Source of the DNA: Antedon mediterranea | Lineage: Eukaryota; Echinodermata; Crinoidea; Comatulida; Antedonidae | Direction of reading: 5' to 3' | Assembly: GCF_964355755.1 (NCBI RefSeq) | Contig: NC_092671.1 | Coordinates: 14,426,501-14,490,500 of the forward strand | DNA length: 64,000 bases | In this document: positions 1 to 40,306 of the stretch, piece by piece | Position numbering within the stretch: the first letter of the stretch is position 1 | Layout: each line of letters opens with the position of its first letter | Notes under the pieces: model-generated | What the model saw: the letters and a program-made list of their open reading frames with translations, nothing else | What the model was told of the DNA's origin: nothing | Database searches by the model: none | Program-made: the position numbers and the translations under genes

Positions 1-106
1 AATTCAGATTAGATCAAATATGAAATAATAGTCACAAACGAATAATATATCATATGACTAATATAGAATATGATATTAAGCCTGTAGAGAATCACAGTAT
101 TATTAG

Positions 107-279
107 CAATTATCATTACAAAGGTTCGGAAACTTTCGCCTAGATTGAAGAGCTTTTCCGCAGGCGAAGAGTGTAAAGATGTGGTGTCGCTACCCGGGGA
201 GAATGCGGCAATGCCGGAAGGTTGTGACAATGGCATTGACAATGACACTAGGCCTAAATTCAATGAGTACGACAAATAG
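107..279 (+). CDS. Possible terminal coding exon of an unidentified gene cut by the left edge
   Basis: After a possible splice acceptor (TATTATTAG ending at 106) a frame of 56 codons stays open to TAG at 277-279. The peptide is polar and looks coding, with a basic start (KVRKLSPRLKSFSAGEE) and an acidic end (DNDTRPKFNEYDK). AATAAA motifs follow at about 399 and 588. The pyrimidine tract before the acceptor is weak and the minus strand is also open here, so the strand choice rests on peptide composition. I do not recognise a family. The rest of the gene would lie left of the window. Confidence 0.4.
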
Positions 280-3151
280 GATATGCAATATGTATACATT
301 TTAAAAACAAAAAACCCAAACTTCAGAGGTAAACTTAAATTTTTAAAAGAAACGATAGACCTATTCCCTTGGTCATAATAATTCGAAGAACAACACAAAA
401 ATAAAAAATCGAAAAAATATATTAGCAAAAGCTGATTTATATGTTAATAACGGTAACTAACAGCAATAACATATTTCTATAAAATATTTTTTTTGCAGAA
501 TAGTCGTTGTTTAATTTTTACAAACTAATAATAACGTCTAACATGACAAATTAAAATGTTCGTTTTAGCCAGTAACTAAATGCTTAAAATAAAAAATTAA
601 CGTTTAGAAAACTATTAAACTAATGAAGACGAAATAAGTATAGGCATACAACTAACATAAAAAAAAGTATCAGTATCAAAATAATTTTATACAAAAAAGA
701 GAACAATTTACAGTATCCATTACAAAATAACATACAATTATTAAACACTTTAAAAATCGAGGCTGTGCGATAAAAAAAAATCGCACTGAAAAAAAAAGTC
801 TCTCAGAATTAATAGTTGGGATAAAATCGTATTTACACTTACCGTTTTCATACGATCATATTATTCAAAAATACCCAATGAACTTGTTGTGCAGAGGCAG
901 TGAGATTATGGTATCTGCGACTAGCAGACGATCAAGAGTGTAAATATCAATGATGTTGCTGAGAGTTAAGATGAGTTGTAAAGGTAGTCAGTGAAAGTTA
1001 TGTATGCATTACCTTTGTTTCTCTAGTAGCACTGTCGGTATCGGGTGTCCAGGTTCTCGCCAGGTATCTTGATGTTTCGGCTCTGGCGTGAGCTTTGATC
1101 CAAGCGGGGAGCCTGTCACTGGCCCGGGGTTATACGCCAAGTTCGTACTACTTAAAGCGTTTTCTACAGACGTTGGGAAGAAACCTTCACGGTATCAACG
1201 CGATATTGGCCCGTCTTGACGTTGATGAGACCCAGGCCTAAATATTCTCAGGGTTAACTTTCTCGTCCTGTTAGATTAGCGTCTATACCAGGTAAACGTA
1301 CTTTTGAGCTTGCTGCAGGTGCATCGAGTTTGATCCTATACAAAAGGAATATGTTAACGGTGAAAAGTAACAACTGTTAATAAAACGAAACAACAATCAA
1401 CAATTGTCTAAATGTGTGCTGTCGGAGCGATACACTAATGAGAAGGTCTGGTTCAAAATACTTGATCCCGTCGACTCATCTCAGAAATTACAGAAAATCT
1501 AATACTGAAAATTGATTATACCTTATTTTATATATGCCCACCGGCCGAGAAACAACGGAAAATTACCATGGAATTTACATGAAAATATTATGCGACAAGA
1601 AATATGTCTCCTCAAGTAAAGAAAATACGGCAATACGAGGTTTTGTTAAGCTCTCACGAGCTATATCAATGCGTACCTTAAAGGGGAACACCACTGTGAT
1701 ATGTCGTATCGTTTTCAATGCTTTTGTCAATCTCTTCCCTGAAGTTCGTCTATAACGAAAACAAACTTGTTTTACGTAGTATCAATTCACTGGCGTACTT
1801 TTAAAGAGTTTAGCTACGAGAACTGATAGACTGGTTCTCGTCAAACTGTTTAAATAGGTCAGAAAGCGTACTATGTCGGGGTAGTCGTCACCGAAGGGTA
1901 TTTATACCCGTGATTGGCATATATGATATTAATTCGCTTTAAGCACAACCACATAATCAGTGCTTACAAGTTAAGTTCGAATCGTAACAATACCATAACT
2001 AATTTCCATCAATTGCTATTGGTTAAATTAATAATACCGCGTAACTCATCACACTGGGCGGAGTCGGAAACTTAATACGCATCTTATTGGTCAATTTGTA
2101 ATTACGTTAAACGTTTCATTGTAATTACGGTAGCTTTAATGTTTAATTAGCTTTGATCCATGCATTAACTTTTAAATTCCAACATGTTATAAACTCTTTA
2201 ATTCAATTACTACAGTAAATCTGTATTTTCATTGGTTTACTGAAGTTTTGGTTTTTTTTGTACCTATGATACCATGGATACCAAGTTTATAAATAATGGT
2301 ATTTTTAACATAAAAGCTGATACAAAAACTGTTTGCTAATGGTATTCAACAAGATTTATACTTTATTAGCTCTACTATGCTATTACCATCATTATAAACG
2401 AAAGAGATACGTTTTTAAAAATTGAATTGAGCCCACGATACATTGAACAATTACCAAAAATCAATAATACCAATAAATCGATAATAAAGCTAAATTTAAT
2501 GAGTGCTCTTCAGAATTAAACTGACAGATATTCAATAATATCACGGATATTTGTAAACATAAGAATTTTGAAAAAAAAAACTAAGGATAGGGGTGTCTTC
2601 TGAATAGAAATTGGCCAAAACATTCGTTTCAAAAGAAAATGTCCCTTAATAAGTATACAATAGGGGTATCCACTGAATAGTGGTGTCCCAAAGCAGCCTC
2701 TGTATAATTACGATTATTATATTTAAATTATTATAAATAAAAACAGAGTACTCTAGTATAAGTGACAATACATCATCATGCGAACAATGCTTCTTCAAAT
2801 TCGAATTATCTTCGTCATTACAATATAAAAAATGAGTGTGAAACAATTAATGCACCTTAAAATCAGAGCATGCTAAAGTGGTTGGAATTGATTACATGAT
2901 CTTAATCAATATCTCGCATACGTTACTATAGAGATACGCGCGTTTTGATACATGTGTGTGATTTCACCTGTCTGACGTCACAGGTGAATCGAGCCTGAAA
3001 TGACACAAGTATTAGCCACACGTTCATCCACAGGCATTGCCATGAAAATCTGATTGATTATTGCTAAGAAACTGAACATCGTCTCCTCGATACTAATGAG
3101 TTTGATGAATTTGAGAAGACAAAGTGTGAAACTAATACCGTAACTTTGTTC
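280..3151. other. Non-coding stretch, no recognisable gene
   Basis: AT-rich sequence with short chance ORFs only. The exception is a locally GC-richer patch at about 1010-1330, annotated separately. No RNA gene or transposon end could be recognised elsewhere in this stretch. Confidence 0.5.
1013..1194 (-). CDS. Possible internal exon (weak)
   Basis: In a GC-richer patch the minus strand stays open for 60 codons and ends at a plausible donor (CAAAG|GTAATG, exon end 1013). The peptide is proline-rich and polar, with stretches such as NPGPVTGSPLGSKLTPEPK. No in-frame Met and no clear acceptor were found; a stop lies at 1195-1197. Other frames of the same patch are also fairly open, so this may be a chance effect of composition or an old retrotransposon piece. 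Family unknown. Confidence 0.22.
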
Positions 3152-3318
3152 TAAAGCTCTGTCTGCACTATCAAACGTTATGTGACAACAAAATGTGATG
3201 TGCCCATATAAATAGACATGATGATGTCAAATCACTACCGTATTTGGGCATATCACCACCATATTTGGGCGCATCACACTTTTTTTGGTAAAACTTTGAT
3301 AGTGTAGACAGAGTTTTA
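3152..3318. mobile_element. Non-autonomous TIR element (MITE), family A, complete copy
   Basis: A 167-bp element whose ends are inverted copies of each other. The left end reads TAAAGCTCTGTCTGCACTAT and the right end, reverse-complemented, reads TAAAACTCTGTCTACACTAT; the similarity runs over about 26 bp. The interior carries direct repeats of an ATATTTGGGC-like motif and no coding capacity. A second copy with the same left end and interior lies at 37269, inside PDE3 intron 1. Confidence 0.75.
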
Positions 3319-3485
3319 CTATTATTTCTTTCTTATCATTAACATTGTCTTTTAACGTTTCGTTTCTCTCAGAAAGTTAAATCATTATATCTCTCTTAAG
3401 CTTTCTTTTTACATAGGTTAGAATGAAGTTTAGCCAAATCTATAATTACACTATCCACTAGAATATCGGTACGTTAACTAGATTT

Positions 3486-3628
3486 ATCCAGTATCATGGG
3501 AACATTCTGTAATATAGCATCACATGTGTCTCAGATCGCCTGGTATCATACCAACATATCCCTTAACCAACACGATAACGTGTACCACATGTGATGCTGT
3601 ATTATCGAATATTCCTATGATACTGGGC
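3486..3628. mobile_element. Palindromic MITE-like inverted repeat
   Basis: Two arms of about 42 bp face each other. The left starts CCAGTATCATGGGAACATTC and ends in GCATCACATGTG; the right is its near reverse complement, ending ATGATACTGG. About 55 bp separate the arms. This is the shape of a foldback MITE. No coding capacity. Confidence 0.65.
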
Positions 3629-6432
3629 AAATATTGTAGTATGTGGAGATTTGTCAGTACTGAGAATCGGGTATGGCAACAGCCAATTTAGAAATCGTTG
3701 TTATTTGTTCGAAACCGACTACTCTGGGAAAACTATTTCTCTTCACTTTTGTGGCGTAAACACCACTTTCATTCACATTAATATCATCTTAGTCATGTCA
3801 TCGCCATAACATCTTCATACTATTTCACTATTATCACATTCTTGTCATTTTTCTAATGCTTTCGTTCCATCTTTAAGGAACACGAACAACATTCATTAAA
3901 CATTTAGTTTAAATCGCGATCATCACCAATTAGTTGGTGAAGCAGAGAACCGTAGTTTTTAAACATCGAAATATCCTAGGATCTTCAATTCAAACCAACT
4001 TATTCAATGGAATGAAAACTACAGTATAGTCCATAATACTATTATGGACTATACTTTTATTATAAGATATCTGGTTCGAATAGAGGTACGGTATCTGTGT
4101 ACGTACTTTCATGAGAAAGGCTGTGACGAGTTAAAAGAACCGTTTACTTGTACACGGGTGCATGTATCGATGATTTGAACAGCTTAGTGGACTTAATTAA
4201 ACATACTTAATTGAAATTAACGTTTTGTGTGGATTGTCTTACTGGTTCGTCGTCTGAGAATCCTGTAACCCAACGATTATTTCAATATGATTATACAGCC
4301 TGCATAATGGTGTGTTAAGTAAAGCGTAAATATAACAAAGCATCTGAAATAATTTAATTGCGGTTTACTCCCTGGTTTTGAATAATCTTCTTATTTACGC
4401 CTTTATATTTTGACATTTTCGTGTGAAAACATTTTTTAAAATAAAGAAATGTTGCTAATTCATCAAAACGTCACGAAACATCTCACAAAGTTGACGCGCA
4501 TGCGTCACGTCATTATTTTATTCGAATGTGCGTAAGTAAAGTGATGTAGGGCTTTTAATGAAGAATTACTCCCGAATTACTCAATAATAATCATAGGAAT
4601 GATGCATTGCAATTCATTTAGGTTTAATTCATTAATAATCAGATAAACAAACTCTTGAAACTGACCTCATTGAATCAATGTGAACAGATTACAATGGAAA
4701 GGGTCGATTAAAATAACTGTAATGCTACTTTGTGTTTAAGGCAATCTCACGGCGGTTATTGGTAAAGCAAGTTTATGTGTGCCATTCCCACGAACGAATT
4801 AAAGTGCCTACATTAGATTATCTATCACAAATTTTCTTATTTTACAATATGATTCGATGTTTCATGGTTTTGTCTATTAAATTCGGCCTTTTTCTTTTGT
4901 ATCAGCTCGAAATTCAGCAATTGTGGATTGGATGTGTACTACTAGTACGTATACGTGTATATAGTGATTTCTGTCTCATCAAATGCACAAGAATCGTTTG
5001 TTTAATTTAGGTAATTTTTGTTGTCACAAGACGCATGGATGGTCCTGTTCACTGCCTCAAATTAGGCTCGAGTTAAAAACTTTCCAGGAACATTTCCTTA
5101 CCGTACTTTGCCATGTTGAGCCCAATATACGTAGGCCTTTTATGTCATTCTATGTGGTAATGTGTCCGGCTTCTAAGACAGCCATTTAAATTTCAATTTA
5201 TAAAGTTTCATTTTAATAAAGTTGAATGAAATCAAAAAGTGAATTGGATACGTGCCGATACTGTTGGCCTATTTATACCATACCGTACTTCTAGTCTGTT
5301 CAGTTTTGACAAAGGACGCAACTAGTATTTACCAGGTGCATAAATCAACATTTTGAATGATTTAATATTAGATAACAGAATATCTTGATTGAGATATTAA
5401 CCTGCTAATCGTTATCTGTTAATTTCATATGTAATAGTATATGATGCACCTGATCAGTTTATTATAATGTTTTATCAAATCCTCACAAATCTGTCAACAT
5501 ATCCATGCAATAGGATATCAGAAAAAAAATAAACGACCTAGCAATATCCATTGAGCTACAAACCTGTGATTGTATTTGTCTTTATACGAATAGGAGAAAA
5601 TAATCGAAATTCGTGACAAATTGTGTTAATTCACTACCTGTTCACACGCCTTTGTGATTGACAAAGTCATTTATTATTTAACAATCACTGAATTATCGGA
5701 TCACGTCAAAACACAAGTCTAATTTTCGATTGTGTTATAGATAACCATAACGTATCATATTAATAATTTTGTATAGGACAGAAATCAATACGATCAATTG
5801 AATGGAGCACTCCCTCAGGCGGTCGTGTGTCGACCGAACCCTGGATTATTTCTCTGCTTTGCGGATCACCTGCAGAATTGTGCGCGATTGTGAGTTAGCC
5901 AAGCAGAAAATCTGTTGGTAAGCCGTCTTGGGAAACACTTCGAACAACGTTTCTTCAATTGGAATGTCTTATCCGATCTTAATTGACCGATTAAAAGTAG
6001 GTAATGCCTAATACACAAATACATGTTGAGATGTGAGCCCATCTTCCAAAAATACAATTAGAGTAAACATCGTAGAATGTAATATTTTAATTCTACAACT
6101 TAAAAATAACGCATAAAGTATGCCTCTATAAACCTTCACATCCATTTATAAAACGGTATTCTTTAAAGAATAGGGCATATTTCTCTAAAACAAGAAGCAA
6201 GAATTATACTTATTACACATTAGCCCACCAACGGCTTAACGTTTAATCTAAAAGACGATATGATTATGTAAAACGTGATGTAGAACCGAGTAAAACATGC
6301 CGTAAATGGGTTAAACGGTATATTAAGCCACATCACGTCACTTATACAATAAGATATTACAGCAAAGTGTTCGTTATGCGATCATCATTAACGATCCTGG
6401 AAAATTGAGGAGAGGAACTGCAGTCAACTTGA
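3629..6432. other. Non-coding stretch with one perfect hairpin
   Basis: No gene recognised. At 4023-4055 a 16-bp arm (AGTATAGTCCATAATA) is followed by one base and its perfect reverse complement, a 33-bp palindrome. ORFs at 4.7-5.2 kb and 5.87-6.06 kb have no protein-like composition or splice context. Confidence 0.5.
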
Positions 6433-6612
6433 CAACCACGTAACCTCCTCACATTGGACACATAAAAACAACCACGTAACCTCCTCACATTGGACACATA
6501 AAAACAACCATGTAACCTCCTCACATTGGACACATAAAAACAACCATGTAACCTCCTCACATTGGACACATAAAAACAACCACGTAACCTCCTCACATTG
6601 GACACATAAAAA
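6433..6612. repeat. Minisatellite, 36-bp unit, five copies
   Basis: Five head-to-tail copies of a 36-bp unit beginning CAACCACGTAACCTCCTCAC, differing only by a C/T in CACGTAAC versus CATGTAAC. As 36 is a multiple of three and the unit lacks stops on the minus strand, two minus-strand frames stay open through the array. This explains two apparent ORFs without implying a protein. Confidence 0.95.
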
Positions 6613-7710
6613 CAAAAAGAAGCCAAAACAATGTTTAATCTGGAAAATAGTGAATCCTGTTACATTGTTATGTTGTGGAGTTGACGGACACAGACAAACA
6701 GGTCATCTGTGCGTCTCTGGAGAATGCCTAATCAACCGGGTGTGGTTATTCGCAGTACTAAACTATTTTTGCTACCGTTATACTTTTTTCAACATTTCTT
6801 TTTCTTTTTTTTATTTTTATACTGTCGATATAACATTTTGCGGTTGTTATCGATTTCTATAATATAATTTTAGCCTAATTTTGATTAACTCATTTTCCAA
6901 ATATAATCAAGTAGCAAATAGGGTATAAGTTGTCGACTGCTGGGTAAACATTGCTACAAACACACGTATCTGAGTTTATAAGATGACAAGAAATACTCCC
7001 TGAATAAGCGTGTATTAAGTGCAGAACAAACACACTTAAAATATTACCAGTACATCATCGTTTTCTTTTCATCGGATTTGATTAATTAACCGACAGTTCT
7101 TTTGTTTCAAACATTGTTTAACCAGCAATATTCGTTTACTTGAAATCACAGTAATGTATAAAGACATCACCCTGAATGTAAGCAGAGAAGTTTATGTTGG
7201 AATTGTGTACGACTCGTGGCTAAATTGTAGTGTCTCGCGTTCGGTGTATGTTGGTGGCGACGAGGCCGTCAATCGGTAAACAACGCACGCAGTACTCGCA
7301 GTCAGTAGTAAATAAGAGCATTGCGCTCAAAGTCAAATACCATTTTGTTACAAAGAAATATTCTTCGGAACAGTCAAAACTGATTAATTGTTTAAATAAT
7401 CTATTTAGATTTGATATCAATGTTGGCAATTGACTTCGTGATTGCCCACGTTTTTCAGCACTAACTTCTGATTTACGTTGTGCTGCCGATCCTGCACGAT
7501 TTAAGCGCTCGGAGCAAATAAGCGCACCGTTTATTGATATTAAATCTAATTAACCGTTTATTATTGCTTAAAACCTACAGGATAGATACAACGGTGTCGG
7601 TTAGTGTTAGAAAAGATCGACATTTTATACGATACGTCAGTGGAATTCATCAATTTATATATCCACCTGCACTGTCCAATTTTCAATATTGTTATTGGAC
7701 GCGTCGCGAC
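6613..7710. other. Non-coding stretch, nothing recognised
   Basis: No gene, RNA or transposon end recognised. At 7220-7433 both strands are open over the same interval, with no sign of which, if either, is coding. Confidence 0.45.
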
Positions 7711-7962
7711 GACGATCAAATGATGTTAACCACGATGAAGACGACGACGATCAAATTATGTTAACCACGATGAAGACGACGACGATCAAATGATGTTAAC
7801 CATGACGACGATCAAATGATGTTAACCACGATGAAGACGACGACGATCAAATGATGTTAACCACGATGAAGACGACGACGATCACATGATGTTAACCACG
7901 ATGAAGATGACGACGACGATCAAATGGTGTTAACCACGATGACGACGATCAAATGACGACAG
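7711..7962. repeat. Minisatellite, about 35-bp unit, eight units
   Basis: Eight copies of a unit containing GATCAAATGATGTTAACCAC followed by GATGAAGACGACGAC. GATC recurs at 7714, 7749, 7784, 7810, 7845, 7880, 7918 and 7947, so the period is 35 bp with occasional 26, 29 and 38-bp steps. An internal GAC triplet run varies in length. The period is not a multiple of three, so it is unlikely to be translated as a repeat. Confidence 0.92.
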
Positions 7963-7981
7963 GGTTAACAGTGATCCGACG

Positions 7982-8170
7982 ATGGTAGTAGCGGCGCTAG
8001 CGAAGAAGATTGTATATATTTATTATTTATATGATGATAGTGAACAGAAGACGATAAACAACAACTCCCTGACGAAACTTATAGAAACAAGAACGAAACA
8101 AGCTACGACTACGATTGACGAGCTCATAAATACTGACGAGTTTATTGCTCTCCTACAAGACTTCCACTGA
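7982..8170 (+). CDS. Hypothetical 62-codon ORF after the minisatellite (weak)
   Basis: An ATG ORF directly downstream of the minisatellite. The predicted peptide has a helical, polar C-terminal half (SLTKLIETRTKQATTTIDEL, then FIALLQDFH and stop). The frame extends 14 codons upstream of the ATG before a stop in the repeat. It could be a terminal exon or chance. No acceptor, partner exon or family recognised. Confidence 0.2.
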   Translation: MVVAALAKKIVYIYYLYDDSEQKTINNNSLTKLIETRTKQATTTIDELINTDEFIALLQDFH

Positions 8171-11100
8171 GTTACTCGTATCGTTCTACCACTATTTACA
8201 TTGTAAGCAATAGGCCTGCAAAAGTCATCTTAAAACATTACCTTCATTTTATAAGAACTAGTAATATTCACAACACATATTAGCCGGCCCTATCGAAAGG
8301 CTTGCAACCGGCCCTAGTTCAAAATACTTCTAAACATAATGTTTTAATATTACCACTAAACAAAAACACTCGACTACACTTTCCTAACTTTTAACAACCT
8401 CCTTCTGTCTGGGAGGGGGGGGGGGGGTGCGGGGAGTTGTAGTTTGTTATGAAACGATACAGGGTTTACTCGCTTATGTTATGTGTTAGGCCTATATTAT
8501 ATGTTGTCTGTTGTGAACTGCTAATCGATGTGGTCTTTAAAGCACTAATTGTTCCAATGTGTACAAGTAAATTATCAATTGTAATTTCCTACAAGATTCT
8601 GTGGTGAATCCTTTCCCTCTACCAATTTATAACCGAGTTTATTTTTTTACACAAAATTGTTAAAAAACGTCGTTTATCCCACAGACACGCAATACACAGT
8701 TATACTGTATATACGGTATACTTATACTGTAGTATTTTTTGGGCATTTAATACGGCAGTAATGTGCCTAGACGGTTATACTGTAGGTAAGTCTGGTAAAT
8801 AAAATGTAGGCTAATTCTATAACTATTACTATTACAAGTTAATTGAAATATATACAGAGCTATACATATTACAGAGTTTAGCGACTATTAGAACTAGGTA
8901 AAAACTAGCCGTTAAAGAGGGCGCTAGCCTAATGACACTCATTTATTTGAAAATGTAAAATATGTTTACAAACTACTTAATTCACAACTATACCTACTAA
9001 AATACAATTCTCAGGTAGGCCTATAATTTTGTTGAGCTTGCAGTAGACACGATAACTTTAACTGAATATAAGCTGTCCTCGCAGCTTATTACAACAAGTC
9101 AACAGCCAAGTTACTTTAGATAATTAAGAAAAAAAACAAAATTGTAAATTACTTGATTACATATTTGTTTACCAACCATGTAGGCCTACTGTATAGTAAT
9201 TTTTCAAGTAACAAGTTATTTAATATAGATTTGTCTCCTAAACATCTTTACAATGATTCGGTAAAACATATTTCGCGAGCACGTTCCTTACTATTAAAAT
9301 TCTGTTTAACGTGATCCATCTATCTATAAACAAAAAAGTGAAAATATAACTCCAACTACCACAATGCTTGGTGCTGGGTGTTGTATCAAGCTGATATTAC
9401 TTTTCACTAAATTTGCATTTATGTATCATGTATGTAAATGATGTAAAAAGGTGATGCAATATAATCATGCTCTGGGACGGATAATTCGTTTAAAAAGAAC
9501 TTATAAAGTCTTCAAAGCTGGGTACAATTTTTCAAAACAATAAATCATGATAATTGTTTACAACCTGCTTTAAATATTATAAAAAATTCACTTTTTTCCC
9601 TAGTAATTTACTTTTCGATTTGAATAAATGTTTACTTTAATTCAGGCTACAATCAACATTATTGCACAGGGAATAAAAAAGCAGACATTGTTGCCGGACA
9701 AAGTGTGTGTTTAGTAGGAGCACCGAGAAATAGAAGCAACTTGTCCTTATTTACAATTACCATAACCATATATATGGTGTCCTAAAACTGATTATTTTTT
9801 TATACGTTTTCATTTTCACCATTTACATATTTATTTAACTTGGTGTTAGTCTATCTTTATTTTCATTTATATTCCATATATACAGTATATATCAATATGC
9901 AAAACAATAAAACAAAATATGTTCAGCGATATCACATATGTGTATATTGTGATAAACACATTATAAAATCTATTTGTTTGGCTATATTGTTAATTATTAC
10001 TCAGTACGGTACCGGTAAAAGAGGAATGATAAACCTCAACTTCATTCCTCTTATAAACTGTTCTTGTTCAACTGTTCAAAATTTTGATTTGGTATGCCAG
10101 AGTGATTACATTCAATAGGTAATATATTACATAAGCTAATATATGGTATTCTTCGGTAGAGTGGAATCTCTTGTATACATTTTACACCTGGTAGATGCCC
10201 TACACACGTTCATGTCAATTACACTAAATATATTTGCTGGAAACATCTAATCTGAGCTACACTACAATAAATTATTCTGAAAAAATACTATTTTTACACC
10301 ATCTGCTATCACAAAATATTTACATCAACAGTAAACTTTAACCCTAAATCTAAAGTAGGTATAGATATAAACTAAATAATAGAGCTTTGCTGTCATTATG
10401 AATGCTTCAGATAGCTAATGTGTCAATGTGTATGTTTCATATTAATAGATATTTTGCATATACAAGAGAACCCCTCCTTTGTGACACACTTTCACTTTTC
10501 AGTGAAACCAACACCACAAAAAATACGGCCAAATTCTATTCAGGGGACACCAGTTTCAAAGGCTTAATAGCGGTTCTAAGAATATTTAATGTATTGATAT
10601 AAAGAACAAATTGTTTTTAAATTCTGTGCGAACCAGTATTAATGCATTTGATCTATAGAATAAAATATAATCTTCTCTTGATGAAAAGAAATAAAAACTA
10701 AACCTAAAATAGAATTTATCTTAACATTACTAATATTGTAGCTAGGAAAAGTGTATGATTATGTACAAAATATATTTGATTGAATGTTAATACTGCTAAA
10801 ACTATTCTGGACTAAAATTCTATCAAAGACCATACACCCCGGCTTAAAATTTAAACCATACATTGATGCACATATGTGTAAACCACAATCTAAAAAATAA
10901 TATCTAAAATGGATACTATTATAAGAGAATATGATTGTGTTTAACGAGTATAAATAAATAATATTAATAAGATTGTATTGTGTGTTTTTTTTGGAGGTTA
11001 ATTCTCAAAATTACAAACTGAATATAAATGAATATTGCCCCACGGCTCGTAGCTATAACCTCCATTTGTATAAAAACATTGGTTTTTTTTTCAAATTTGA

Positions 11101-12357
11101 AACATTTGATTATCATGCCAGCAGTTTTTCATTTTTTGCACAACACATCAGAAAATCTGATTGCAGTTAGTGTTAGCTAAGGTAAGCTAGCTAACTGCGA
11201 CAGTTTTTGTTTGTTCCTGTCCTGATTGGATTGCTTTTAAACACAAGAATAAATTCCGGTAATTTAATTTTTCCTAAACCAGTATGATTTTTTTCTGGTA
11301 AAAAATGTACCATATTCGACTGGCTTACTGCGAAAAAGATCGCAGTTGTATTTAGCGAAAACGTGCTGTGTGAGAACGTGGTATTTTGCAGCTAAGTACC
11401 ATGTCATGCAGTAAAGTTTATAATGTAAACCATAGTTATACACTGCTTGTATTTCTGTAAAGACAGTCTAATATGTATAGATACTTCCGGAAACGCTATG
11501 TATCATTGTCGGTATATATGTAAGAAAATTACACTAATTGTTTCTTTTACAATTAGCTATTCCTCATAAGCTTGGCATTTAAAAAAAAAATACTGATATG
11601 TTTTTGTACATTTGATAATGAATAAAAATAAAAAATTAAATTAAAGAATTAACTTAAACTCAATGAAAAACATAATTTGTATTGCAATTAATTTTTAAAA
11701 TATTACAAAAAATAACAAAAGGAAAGACAAATTTTGAATTAATTGTACAATTTGATTTCAAAATGGGTTGTTTTAAAAAGTAATAATCATTTCAGTATAA
11801 AATAAATTTTTAGAACAAAATAAAAATATTAATGATTGTTATTAATAATAATTATAACCATAGTAATTTAATATAATATTCATATAGCATGGCATCAAAT
11901 TTTGTGGCAAAAATATATATAGTTGTTAAATTTCAGTTAAATAAATTAAGACAAATAAAATTTAATAAAAAGCTTAAAACCACTTGTTTCACATAGACAC
12001 AACCTCTACATATATCTAACATAAAATATACACAATATTGTAATACACATTGGCAAATCCTACCTATACAAACTATGTTACGTTTTAGTTTCTCCGCCCA
12101 TAAGTATTTTTGCGTCCTCATTTTAAACTGGACACCGACAAAATGTTGGATCAGGCCCATGTTTCTTTAAACCATCTTCCCTATTTTGTTTGCACTACTA
12201 TTTCTGGACCCTGTTTCCGTATTGTTTTTTTGTTGGCCCTTACTCCCTGTTTTTGACCCACCACAGAGATATATCTATATAATATTCTATATAACTTAAT
12301 AATAAAATAAGTACAGTTGTTTGATTAATTGGTAGCTATTTACACTTCGACCTTGTC
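8171..12357. other. Non-coding interval 3' of the PDE3-like gene
   Basis: AT-rich, with a poly-G run at about 8415-8428 and small hairpins: arms AAGAGGAATGA/TCATTCCTCTT at 10019-10052 and GCAGTTAG/CTAACTGC at 11162-11198. The part nearest 12.3 kb should include the PDE3 3' UTR on the minus strand, but I could not place its polyadenylation site. ORFs here are short and low-complexity. Confidence 0.5.

Positions 12358-40306
<27,949 letters not shown>

Noticed and set aside
9-428. 139-codon minus-strand ORF at the left edge
   Set aside because: Hydrophobic, low-complexity at both ends; the middle is antisense to the more convincing plus-strand exon at 107-279.
6357-6626. Two overlapping minus ORFs of Cys-rich 12-residue repeats
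   Set aside because: They follow from a 36-bp stop-free minisatellite; both frames are equally open.
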